From: an uncultured Bacilli bacterium
GTDB taxonomy: Bacteria; Bacillota_I; Bacilli_A; RF39; UBA660
Assembly: GCA_910579535.1 (NCBI GenBank)
Contig: CAJTUR010000048.1
Span: forward strand, 1-5,686
DNA length: 5,686 nt
Direction: 5' to 3'
Every line of letters starts with the position of its first letter. The stretch's first letter is position 1. This document shows positions 1-5,686 of the stretch, piece by piece. Under the pieces are notes generated by a model. That model did not search any database. It was not told where the DNA came from and saw only the letters and a list, made by a program, of their open reading frames with translations. The position numbers and the translations under genes were made by a program.

Positions 1-11
1 TACCTTATTTG

Positions 12-47
12 TAATTCAATTATATATCACTTACCATTTTTTAACAA
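12..47 (-). promoter_or_regulatory. Predicted sigma-A type promoter for the gene beyond the left edge
   Basis: On the minus strand a TTGTTA box (47-42) is followed after exactly 17 nt by a perfect TATAAT (24-19); transcription would start near position 12. The -35 box matches 4 of 6 consensus bases. It begins right after the T tract of the ftsH terminator, so the downstream gene, outside the window, probably has its own promoter. Both boxes and the spacing are seen directly. Promoter function is inferred, and AT-rich DNA yields such matches by chance fairly often. Confidence 0.55.
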
Positions 48-48
48 T

Positions 49-81
49 AAAAAAAAGGAAAAGATTACTCTTCTCCTTTTT
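49..81 (-). terminator. Rho-independent terminator overlapping the end of ftsH
   Basis: The minus-strand transcript can form a 13-bp stem (81-69 with 64-52, including one G-U pair) closed by the tetraloop GUAA (68-65), a GNRA-type loop. A run of eight T follows at 56-49; five of these pair with the A run at the stem base and the rest form a free U tract. The ftsH stop codon UAA (67-65) makes up three of the four loop bases, so the 5' arm is the last codons of ftsH. It closes the four-gene block. The pairing was worked out by hand; no folding energy was computed. Confidence 0.8.
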
Positions 82-2041
82 CAATTGCCTCTTCAAGTTC
101 TTCTTTAGTCATTTTAGAATACCCTTTAATTTTTTTAGCTTTGGCTATTTCTCTTAGTTTTAATAAAGATGTTTCGCCTTCTTTTAAAGGTTCTAAATTT
201 TCCGCAATTTTTCCAGTTGTTACTAAAGATTCTATTTCTTCTTTTGTTAAGGTTTCTCTTTCAATTAAAGCTTCACTTAAAATATTTACTAATTTTTCAT
301 TTTCAAGTAATATTTTCTTAGCATCAGCGTAACAATTTTCAACAATTTTTCTTACTTCACGGTCAATTTCTAATGCTACTTGGTCGGAATAATTTCTTGA
401 TTTATTATAGTCTCTTCCTAAGAAGACGCCTTCACTTTTTTGCTCATATTGCATTGGCCCTAATTCACTCATACCGTATTCAGATACCATACTACGCGCA
501 ATGTTTGTTGCTTTTTTAAAGTCATCACTTGCTCCTGTTGTAATTTCTCCTAAGAATAATTCTTCAGCAGCACGACCACCTAAAAGACCCGTAATCATTG
601 CTAACAATTCTTTTTCAGTCATTACAGAAATCTTTTCTTCTTTTGGAAGCATCATTGTATAACCGCCAGCCATTCCACGTGGAATAATTGTTATTTTATG
701 AACTTCATTAGCATCTTCTAATTTAATACCAATAACAGCGTGTCCTGATTCATGGATACTTACTAATTTTTTCTCTTTGTCAGTAATTTTTCGACTTGTT
801 TTAGCTGGACCCATTAATACCCTATCTGTTGCTTCATCAATGTCATCCATCGTAATTGATTCTTCATTTTTACGAACGGCTAATAAAGCGGCTTCATTTA
901 AAAGGTTCTCTAAATCCGCTCCACTAAATCCTGGCGTACGAGCACTTATGTTATTCAATTTCACTGTAGGATCTAATATTTTATTACTTGCATGAACTTT
1001 TAATATTTCTTCTCTTTCTTTTGTATCTGGTAAATTAACTGTCACTTGACGATCAAATCGTCCTGGTCTTAATAGAGCTGGATCTAAAACATCTGGTCTA
1101 TTAGTTGCAGCAATAATAATAATTCCTTCGTTTGCTCCAAAACCATCCATTTCAGTTAATAATTGATTTAATGTTTGCTCTCTTTCATCGTGTCCTCCGC
1201 CAAGTCCAGCCCCTCTTTGACGTCCTACAGCATCAATTTCGTCAATAAATATTAAGCATGGAGCGTTTTTTTTCGCTTCTTTAAACATGTCACGAACTCG
1301 GCTTGCACCCACTCCTACAAACAATTCCACAAAGTCTGAACCACTAATGTAATAGAATGGAACATTAGCTTCTCCAGCTACAGCTTTGGCTAATAAAGTT
1401 TTTCCTGTTCCTGGAGGCCCTACTAATAAAACACCTTTGGGAATACGAGCTCCTAACTTTTGGAATTTTTTCGGATTTTTTAAGAAATCAATTAATTCTG
1501 ATACTTCTTCTTTTTCTTCTTTTAATCCAGCAACATCTTTAAATTTTACACTACCGCCATTTTCACTTAATTTTGCTCTACTTCTACCAAAATCCATCGA
1601 ATTTTTATTACTTCCAGCCATTTTGGTAAATAAGAAGTAAGAAGCACCAATTATAATAATCAAAGGTAAGAAATTAATTACAATATATAATATTGAAATC
1701 GACCCTGGATCTTTTTTGGTTTCATATTTTTTTATTATATCAGGGTTTCCTTTAGCGTAAGCTGTAATTTCATTTAAATCTTTTTCTACTACTTTCGCTT
1801 TAAAGGTTTCTTTTTCTTTATAATTTGCTAATTTTCCTTCAATATAATAAACCGAATCGGAACTACTTGGTGTCACGATAATTTCAGTTACATTGCTTTT
1901 CTCTATTTCTCCTAATAATTCTCCTGTTGTTAATTCATGTTTTATTGCTCCACCCATATTTAGAACTGTTAAAACAAAGAAAATAACCACTACTAAAACT
2001 AAATAAGGAAATATATTTCTCATTGTGTTATTTCTATTCAT
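65..2041 (-). CDS. ftsH: ATP-dependent zinc metalloprotease FtsH, with an unusual C-terminal tail
   Basis: FtsH is a membrane-anchored hexameric AAA+ protease that unfolds and degrades misassembled membrane proteins and short-lived cytosolic regulators. From the ATG at 2041 it has 658 residues, slightly longer than the usual 610-650. In order it shows a first membrane helix (~8-28), an extracytoplasmic domain (~30-112), a second membrane helix (~115-141), and an AAA+ module. The module carries Walker A GPPGTGKT (208-215), pore loop FVGVGA (241-246), Walker B LIFIDEID (263-270) and a second region of homology with arginine fingers in RPGRFDR (R328, R331). The M41 protease domain has the zinc motif HESGH (430-434) and the probable third ligand in TTGASDD (D507). 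All catalytic residues are present. An ATG at 2065 is also in frame, but only the 2041 ATG has a Shine-Dalgarno site (GAGGAG, 7 nt away). The start overlaps tilS by 8 nt, suggesting translational coupling. Residues ~626-658 look like a Rho_N/SAP-type motif, listed separately. Confidence 0.97.
   Translation of the reverse strand: MNRNNTMRNIFPYLVLVVVIFFVLTVLNMGGAIKHELTTGELLGEIEKSNVTEIIVTPSSSDSVYYIEGKLANYKEKETFKAKVVEKDLNEITAYAKGNPDIIKKYETKKDPGSISILYIVINFLPLIIIIGASYFLFTKMAGSNKNSMDFGRSRAKLSENGGSVKFKDVAGLKEEKEEVSELIDFLKNPKKFQKLGARIPKGVLLVGPPGTGKTLLAKAVAGEANVPFYYISGSDFVELFVGVGASRVRDMFKEAKKNAPCLIFIDEIDAVGRQRGAGLGGGHDEREQTLNQLLTEMDGFGANEGIIIIAATNRPDVLDPALLRPGRFDRQVTVNLPDTKEREEILKVHASNKILDPTVKLNNISARTPGFSGADLENLLNEAALLAVRKNEESITMDDIDEATDRVLMGPAKTSRKITDKEKKLVSIHESGHAVIGIKLEDANEVHKITIIPRGMAGGYTMMLPKEEKISVMTEKELLAMITGLLGGRAAEELFLGEITTGASDDFKKATNIARSMVSEYGMSELGPMQYEQKSEGVFLGRDYNKSRNYSDQVALEIDREVRKIVENCYADAKKILLENEKLVNILSEALIERETLTKEEIESLVTTGKIAENLEPLKEGETSLLKLREIAKAKKIKGYSKMTKEELEEAIEKGEE
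68..166 (-). other. Rho_N/SAP-like motif at the FtsH C-terminus (within ftsH)
   Basis: The last ~33 residues (about 626-658 of the 658-aa protein) include LREIAKAKKIKGYSKM followed by TKEELEEAI. This fits the helix-loop-helix pattern of the Rho termination factor N-terminal motif: a leucine/isoleucine-rich first helix, a glycine turn, then a 'sKM-x-K-x-x-L-x-x-A-I' second helix. The tail is lysine- and glutamate-rich and follows a short linker after the M41 domain. It lies in the same frame with no interruption, so it is not a frameshift product visible here. Rho_N and SAP motifs are known to bind RNA or DNA; such a role in this FtsH is inference. The similarity was recognised by eye, without a profile search. 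Confidence 0.5.
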
Positions 2042-3377
2042 TTCTTTTCTCCTCACTAACCACATATTTATATATTATATCATAAAATTCATTATTATTC
2101 TTATCAAAATTTGATTTTTTTAATCCAGGAACCCACAAAATAACCTCGTTCGCATCCGTGACAATAGGCCATTGATCTCGTTTTTCTAAAGGAATTTTTT
2201 CATCAATAAAAATGTCTTTTACTTTTTTACTTCCTTTAACATTTTTAAGCGTCATGACATCGCCTTTTTTTCTAGTTCGAACTTTGAGTGGTAATGTTAT
2301 TTCTTTTGAATCTAAACGCAAAAGGTCATTACTTTTTTTACTATTGTCTGTCTTTATTTTAATAATACTTTCTTGCTCATTTAATTTGAGACTTTCTTTT
2401 AATATATATTCCTTTTTTACTAGCTCATGACTCTTGTTAAAATAAAGATATTGATAACTTTTTTCAAGTGTCTTGTCTAAAGGTAAATTTATTTTCTTGT
2501 TTGGTGATTTACTTTCTATTAAATCAAAAATCATCTTCTGGTGTGTATCGTTTACTAAATAAATTTTATCTTCATATTCTTTTTTTAACATGTCCTCTAA
2601 TACTCGAACTTGAAGCACAGAATCTAACTCTTTAAATTTGTGCAAGTTTACTTTATCAAAATCATAAATGGTCGTCAAGATACTTTCTGTTATTTTCTCT
2701 AAATAGACATTTATTCTGTCTAATTCTTCACTAAATTTTAAAAATTTTTGATGAACTTTAGGATTTTCTTGATGTAAAAAAGGAACTATGTTTTTTCGAA
2801 AGCGATTTCTAGTATAATCGTCGCTTTGGTTGGTTTTATCGATTCGGTATTCCAAATGATTTTCCGTATTATAATTAATGATTTCTTCTTTGGTTAAATA
2901 GATTAATGGTCTTATCAACTTATAATTTTTTTTGGCTGTTATCTTTTTAAATCCCGCATAGCCACTAAAATTGCTTCCCCTAGTCAATCGCATTAAAATG
3001 GTTTCTATTAAATCATCGCCATGATGAGCGGTCATTAAACTATCCGCTTGGTATTTGTTCACTATTTTTTCTAAAAATTCATATCTTTTAATGCGTGCAC
3101 TCTTTTCGGTATTTGTAGATGGAAGATTATTTAATTCTTTTAATTCAAAAGGTATTTGGTAAATGTCACACACTTTTTTTACAAATAAAGCTTCTTCTTT
3201 ACTTTCTTTTCTTAAATTATGATTTACATGAGCAACAATTATTTTTAAATTGTATTCTTTTTTTTGTTGATAGAGAAGATGTAAAAGACACATTGAGTCT
3301 GGTCCACCTGAAATAGCTATGACAATCGTTTTGTTTTCTTTTAAAATTTGTTCTAAAAATAATAAAACCTCTTTCAA
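2034..3377 (-). CDS. tilS: tRNA(Ile)-lysidine synthase TilS
   Basis: TilS uses ATP and lysine to convert cytidine 34 of tRNA-Ile(CAU) to lysidine, switching the tRNA from methionine to isoleucine identity and letting it read AUA. It is a cytosolic, generally essential enzyme. The 447-aa product shows the N-type ATP pyrophosphatase P-loop SGGPDS (23-28), HVNHNLR (50-56), AHHGDDLIET (117-126) and DYTRNRFRKNIVP (187-199). A C-terminal TilS domain (~363-440) contains VRTRKKGDVM, GSKKVKDIFID and LWVPGLKKS. Length is within the family range (E. coli about 430, B. subtilis about 470). The start is a TTG at 3377-3375, with a modest ribosome site GAAGG (3390-3386) 8 nt upstream; no ATG or GTG lies between it and the upstream in-frame stop, and the next Met would cut the P-loop. 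It begins 30 nt after prfB, ends in TAG and overlaps ftsH by 8 nt. AUA codons occur in the genes here, so the enzyme is needed. Confidence 0.95.
   Translation of the reverse strand: MKEVLLFLEQILKENKTIVIAISGGPDSMCLLHLLYQQKKEYNLKIIVAHVNHNLRKESKEEALFVKKVCDIYQIPFELKELNNLPSTNTEKSARIKRYEFLEKIVNKYQADSLMTAHHGDDLIETILMRLTRGSNFSGYAGFKKITAKKNYKLIRPLIYLTKEEIINYNTENHLEYRIDKTNQSDDYTRNRFRKNIVPFLHQENPKVHQKFLKFSEELDRINVYLEKITESILTTIYDFDKVNLHKFKELDSVLQVRVLEDMLKKEYEDKIYLVNDTHQKMIFDLIESKSPNKKINLPLDKTLEKSYQYLYFNKSHELVKKEYILKESLKLNEQESIIKIKTDNSKKSNDLLRLDSKEITLPLKVRTRKKGDVMTLKNVKGSKKVKDIFIDEKIPLEKRDQWPIVTDANEVILWVPGLKKSNFDKNNNEFYDIIYKYVVSEEKRNE
2049..2054 (-). promoter_or_regulatory. Shine-Dalgarno site that sets the ftsH start
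   Basis: GAGGAG at 2054-2049 lies inside the tilS 3' end, 7 nt before the ATG at 2041. The alternative in-frame ATG at 2065 has only AT-rich DNA upstream with no purine-rich site. The ribosome site being inside tilS, with the ftsH start before the tilS stop, fits translational coupling of the two genes. Confidence 0.85.
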
Positions 3378-3407
3378 GATTATCGCCTTCTTTCTTTTAG
3401 ACTTTAT

Positions 3408-4491
3408 TTATTTTATTTTTAGATTGGCTTCTAACATGGGAAGAATGTCCCCATCTAAAAATTTCGTGACGTTACTTGTTTCATAACCAGAACGATTATC
3501 TTTAATTAATTTATAGGGTTCTAATACGTAACTTCTTATTTGACTTCCAAAATTAATGTTATCCATGGTTCCTTTTATATCATTTTTTTTGTTTTCTAAA
3601 TTTTGAAGTTCTAATTCATACAATTTATTTTTAAGCATTTTTAAAGCAATTTCTTTATTTCGCGTTTGACTTCTTTCATTTTGACAGGTCACTACTATAT
3701 TAGAGGGTAGGTGGGTTATTCTAACTGCTGAATTAGAGGTATTAACGGATTGCCCTCCCGCACCACTAGAGTGATAAACATCAATTTTTAAGTCACTCTC
3801 TTTTATTTCAATGTTAATATCTGTATTGTATTCTGGTGTTACTAGAACCGAAGCAAAAGAGGTATGCCGTCTTTTATTGGAATCAAAAGGGGAAATACGT
3901 ACTAAACGATGGACGCCCTTTTCTTTTTTTAAATAACCATATGCATACAATCCCTTAATATAAATAATAATGCTCTTTAAACCCGCTTCTTCGCCTGGTT
4001 CACTATCAATGATTTCATATTCGTATTTTCGATTATCACAAAATCTTAAATACATGCGAGAGAGCATGCTTGCCCAATCACAAGATTCAGTTCCACCTGC
4101 TCCAGGATGGATTTCTAAATAACAATTACAAGAGTCAAATTCTTCACTTAGTAAAGCTTTTATTTCTAATTCTTGGAGGTTTATTTCTAATTTTTCAATT
4201 TCATCTATTAAGTTTTTTTGTTCCTCTTCTTCTAGAATGTTTATAAGTTCTAAGTTATCAACAATGTTCGTTTCTAATTTCTTATAGGTTTCTATTTCTT
4301 TTTTTAATGTTGATAGCTCTTGATTTATTTGGGTACTTTTGTTTCTATCTTTCCAAAAGTTTTCTTCTTTAGTTAATTGTTCTAATTCTTTTATTCTTTT
4401 TTCTTTTTTTTCGGTGTCAAAGAGACCTCCCAAGGTCTGTTAGTTTTTCTTTCATATTGAGTAATTTTGTTTTTAGCTCGTATTCGTTCAT
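3408..4491 (-). CDS. prfB: Peptide chain release factor 2, made by programmed +1 frameshift
   Basis: RF2 recognises UAA and UGA in the ribosomal A site and triggers peptide release. The gene is in two frames. Frame 0 starts at the ATG at 4491 (ribosome site AAAGGG at 4505-4500, 8 nt away) and reaches an in-frame TGA at 4419-4417 as codon 25. A +1 slip on CTT TGA C joins it to the long downstream frame (GAC at 4418), giving a 360-aa protein, close to the 365 aa of E. coli RF2. Numbering the full product, an N-terminal helical region (~1-110) precedes HPGAGGTES, the stop-recognition tripeptide SPF (200-202) and the catalytic GGQ in SSGAGGQSVN (245-247), then QNERSQ and GSQIRSYVLEPY. SPF rather than PxT separates it from RF1. 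Rendered as a single ORF from the in-frame TTG at 4433, the gene would lose its first 24 residues. It follows the S66 peptidase by 45 nt and ends in TAA 30 nt before tilS. Confidence 0.96.
4411..4434 (-). promoter_or_regulatory. prfB programmed +1 frameshift site (RF2 autoregulation)
   Basis: On the minus strand the codons read CTT GGG AGG TCT CTT TGA C. This has each element of the classic site: an internal Shine-Dalgarno-like GGGAGG (4431-4426), a 3-nt spacer TCT, the slippery CTT (4422-4420), the stop TGA (4419-4417) and the following C. In the family, low RF2 lets the ribosome pause at UGA and slip to complete RF2, while high RF2 terminates at codon 25. The elements are seen directly; the feedback is established for homologues and inferred here. 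Confidence 0.95.
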
Positions 4492-4536
4492 TTATAAATC
4501 CCTTTCTTTGTCCATTTTTTTACTTATGTACCAACA

Positions 4537-5532
4537 CTAATCTTTTATTTCAATTTCAATCTGTTCAGTTACTGTCAAGTTTACGTTTCCACCAATTGGG
4601 AAGGTAAACTGAGGGGTAGTATGACCAAAGTCACTGTTAATAATAATCGGTATGTTTCCTAATTCTTTTTTTGTTTTAAATAATGTTTGCCACTTTTCAA
4701 AGGTCATCTCAGTATTTTTTTCAGTTCTTCCGATAACGATGCCTTTTATGTTTTCTACTTTTAAGCATTGTATTAATGATACCAAGTTACGATCAAATTC
4801 TAATAAAAAGTTTTTATCTGCTCCTCCATCCTCTTCTATAAAAAGAATGATTTCTTTTTCATCTTCAAAATAAGGTGTCCCTTGAAGTAAATTTAAAGTA
4901 CATAAATTTCCTCCAATAATTCGTCCTTCACAAGTGCCTTTGTTTATTATTTGCATCCCTTCATTTTTTATAAAGTCTCTTTTTTCTTGATCGATAAACC
5001 ACAAATCGTTGCTCCATAGAGAACTGGCTTGAATTTTAATTGAATTTGATTCAAAAAACATTTTTTTAAAATAATCAAGGGTGTATTCTAATCCTTTTTT
5101 CATCCCAAAAGAGGAGAAGTGAGGACCATAATAAGTGATTAAGCCTGTTTTTTTATAAATAGCATGTAAAAGAGCGGTTATGTCTGAATAGCCACAAATG
5201 ATTTTAGGATTATTTTTTATAATGTTGTAATCGATTTTGTCGATTATTTGATTGACATTAAATCCGCCAATAACCGTTAAGATAGCTTTGACGTTTTGAT
5301 CTTTAAATGCTTCTTCTAAATCATTAACTCTCTCTTCTATTGATGCACATCCATAAAAAGCACTTTCTTCTTTTTTGACGTTTGCTCCAAAAGAGACTTT
5401 AAGACCTAAGCTTTCTAAGTTAGTTATGGCTCTTTTTATGGTTTCGTCATTTAAAATAGTCATGCTTCTTGAGGGGGCAATTATCCTTATTTCATTACCT
5501 TGTTTAAGTTTTTCAGGTATTATTTTTTGCAT
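4537..5532 (-). CDS. Peptidase S66 family protein, MccF-like / LD-carboxypeptidase
   Basis: The S66 family contains LD-carboxypeptidases (LdcA), which trim D-Ala from murein tetrapeptides, and MccF-type serine peptidases, which cleave the aminoacyl-nucleotide toxin of microcin C. The 331-aa product shows the family layout: an N-terminal domain opening with GNEIRIIAPS, the nucleophile elbow GYSDITALLHAI (S116), a central GRIIGGNLCTLNLLQGTPYF, FIEED with the probable catalytic Glu (E233), and the catalytic His in DFGHTTPQ (H304). The Ser-Glu-His triad is therefore complete. The segment from ~170 (SSLWSNDLWFIDQEKRDF) is the tryptophan-bearing insertion seen in MccF-like and YocD-like members, so I lean to that subgroup over classical LdcA. 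No signal peptide or membrane segment is seen, so it should be cytosolic. The ATG at 5532 has AGGTG 8 nt upstream. It is probably the first gene of the four-gene block. Family is secure; substrate is not. Confidence 0.88.
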   Translation of the reverse strand: MQKIIPEKLKQGNEIRIIAPSRSMTILNDETIKRAITNLESLGLKVSFGANVKKEESAFYGCASIEERVNDLEEAFKDQNVKAILTVIGGFNVNQIIDKIDYNIIKNNPKIICGYSDITALLHAIYKKTGLITYYGPHFSSFGMKKGLEYTLDYFKKMFFESNSIKIQASSLWSNDLWFIDQEKRDFIKNEGMQIINKGTCEGRIIGGNLCTLNLLQGTPYFEDEKEIILFIEEDGGADKNFLLEFDRNLVSLIQCLKVENIKGIVIGRTEKNTEMTFEKWQTLFKTKKELGNIPIIINSDFGHTTPQFTFPIGGNVNLTVTEQIEIEIKD

Positions 5533-5540
5533 TTTTTCAT

Positions 5541-5557
5541 CACCTACGGCTATTATA
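5541..5557 (-). promoter_or_regulatory. Possible -10 box and Shine-Dalgarno site before the S66 peptidase gene
   Basis: After the upstream terminator, the minus strand carries a perfect TATAAT (5557-5552) and then the ribosome site AGGTG (5545-5541), 8 nt from the ATG. At 16-18 nt upstream of TATAAT there is only an AT-rich stretch (TATATT-like) within the terminator loop and no convincing -35 box. A start near 5545 would leave a very short leader. The ribosome site is credible; the promoter is tentative, yet a promoter is expected here because a terminator lies just upstream. Confidence 0.35.
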
Positions 5558-5558
5558 T

Positions 5559-5594
5559 AAAAAAACGAACAAAAAATATAGTTATTTTGTTCGT
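5559..5594 (-). terminator. Rho-independent terminator of the upstream gene
   Basis: The minus strand forms a perfect 10-bp inverted repeat, ACGAACAAAA (5594-5585) with TTTTGTTCGT (5574-5565), around a 10-nt loop, followed by a run of seven T (5565-5559). It sits 18 nt after the TGA of the partial gene at the right edge. The plus strand has no T tract after the hairpin, so termination is expected only for minus-strand transcription. The stem has only four G-C pairs, so strength is uncertain. Confidence 0.65.
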
Positions 5595-5612
5595 GAAATA
5601 CGCTTTATTTTT

Positions 5613-5686
5613 TCATTTAAATGATTCAAAAATTGGCTCTAGATAATTTAGTGGGGACTTAAAATTAAAGATTTCTAAGTAAATAA
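5613..5686 (-). CDS. C-terminal end of an unidentified gene (partial)
   Basis: One minus-strand frame is open from the window edge to a TGA at 5615-5613. It gives 23 residues that include IYLEIFNFKSPLNYLEP and end in FESFK. The other two frames are closed by early stops, and a terminator hairpin begins 18 nt after this stop, which supports a real gene end. The 'FNFKSPLNYLE' pattern loosely recalls the C-termini of DDE transposases/integrases, where a 'K-S/T-P-x-x-Y/F-L' stretch is common, but 23 residues are too few to assign a family and I do not claim one. Confidence 0.45.
   Translation of the reverse strand, partial: IYLEIFNFKSPLNYLEPIFESFK

Noticed and set aside
2039..2065. Longer ftsH beginning at the ATG at 2065 (eight extra residues, MWLVRRKE)
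   Set aside because: It has no ribosome-binding site, while the ATG at 2041 has GAGGAG at an ideal 7 nt; the extra residues are tilS coding sequence read in another frame.
4417..4419. In-frame TGA in prfB as a sign of recoded UGA (Trp) or of a pseudogene
   Set aside because: The flanking GGGAGG and CTT TGA C form the known frameshift site, the downstream frame is intact with SPF and GGQ, and the right-edge gene also ends in TGA.
3408..4433. prfB as a single uninterrupted ORF starting from the TTG at 4433
   Set aside because: The first five residues come from reading the frameshift site in the wrong frame; the GGGAGG there is the frameshift stimulator, and a well-placed ATG with its own ribosome site exists at 4491.
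4492..4515. Seven-codon mini-ORF (MDKERDL) ending right before the prfB ATG
   Set aside because: It has no ribosome site of its own and contains the prfB Shine-Dalgarno; in this AT-rich spacer it is most likely chance, so I do not call a leader peptide.
141..5560. Seven plus-strand ORFs of about 60-85 codons (for example 141-332, 1386-1640, 4652-4873)
   Set aside because: All are antisense to well-supported genes, lack ribosome sites and have low-complexity Phe/Ser/Leu-rich translations typical of shadows opposite AT-rich genes.
5565..5594. The 10-bp inverted repeat as an insertion-sequence end or operator
   Set aside because: The hairpin followed by a seven-T run just after a stop codon is explained by an intrinsic terminator; no second copy of the repeat is present in the window.

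Overview
The window is AT-rich (roughly 30% GC by eye), and every gene I can support lies on the minus strand, so the reading order runs from high to low coordinates. The content suggests a low-GC Gram-positive-type bacterium (Bacillota/Bacilli or a nearby lineage). UGA is used as a stop codon: it is the in-frame stop of the prfB frameshift site and it ends the partial gene at the right edge. A complete RF2 gene is also present. Both points argue against the UGA=Trp code of Mycoplasma and Spiroplasma, which lack RF2. I cannot name a genus from this sequence.

Layout in transcription order. At 5686-5613 is the last 23 codons of an unidentified gene, closed by an intrinsic terminator (5594-5559). 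A four-gene block follows: a peptidase S66 / MccF-like LD-carboxypeptidase (5532-4537); prfB, encoding release factor 2 and read through a programmed +1 frameshift (4491-3408); tilS, tRNA(Ile)-lysidine synthase, with a TTG start (3377-2034); and ftsH, the membrane AAA+ zinc protease (2041-65). Spacers are 45, 30 and -8 nt, and I find no terminator inside the block, so it reads as one transcription unit. It ends in a strong hairpin terminator whose loop contains the ftsH stop codon (81-49). A good sigma-A type promoter then points out of the left edge toward a gene outside the window.

The block joins translation fidelity (RF2 for UAA/UGA termination, lysidine for AUA decoding) with membrane protein quality control (FtsH) and a peptidase of wall turnover or peptide-nucleotide detoxification. 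The tilS-ftsH link is familiar from Bacillota, but the hpt gene that usually sits between them is absent and the two genes overlap. The least ordinary feature is the C-terminus of FtsH: the last ~33 residues resemble a Rho_N (SAP-like) nucleic-acid-binding motif, which is not part of the standard FtsH architecture.

No tRNA, rRNA, CRISPR array, complete mobile element or riboswitch was recognised. The plus strand shows only shadow ORFs. I did not find a wholly new system here; the leads are the FtsH tail and the gene arrangement.
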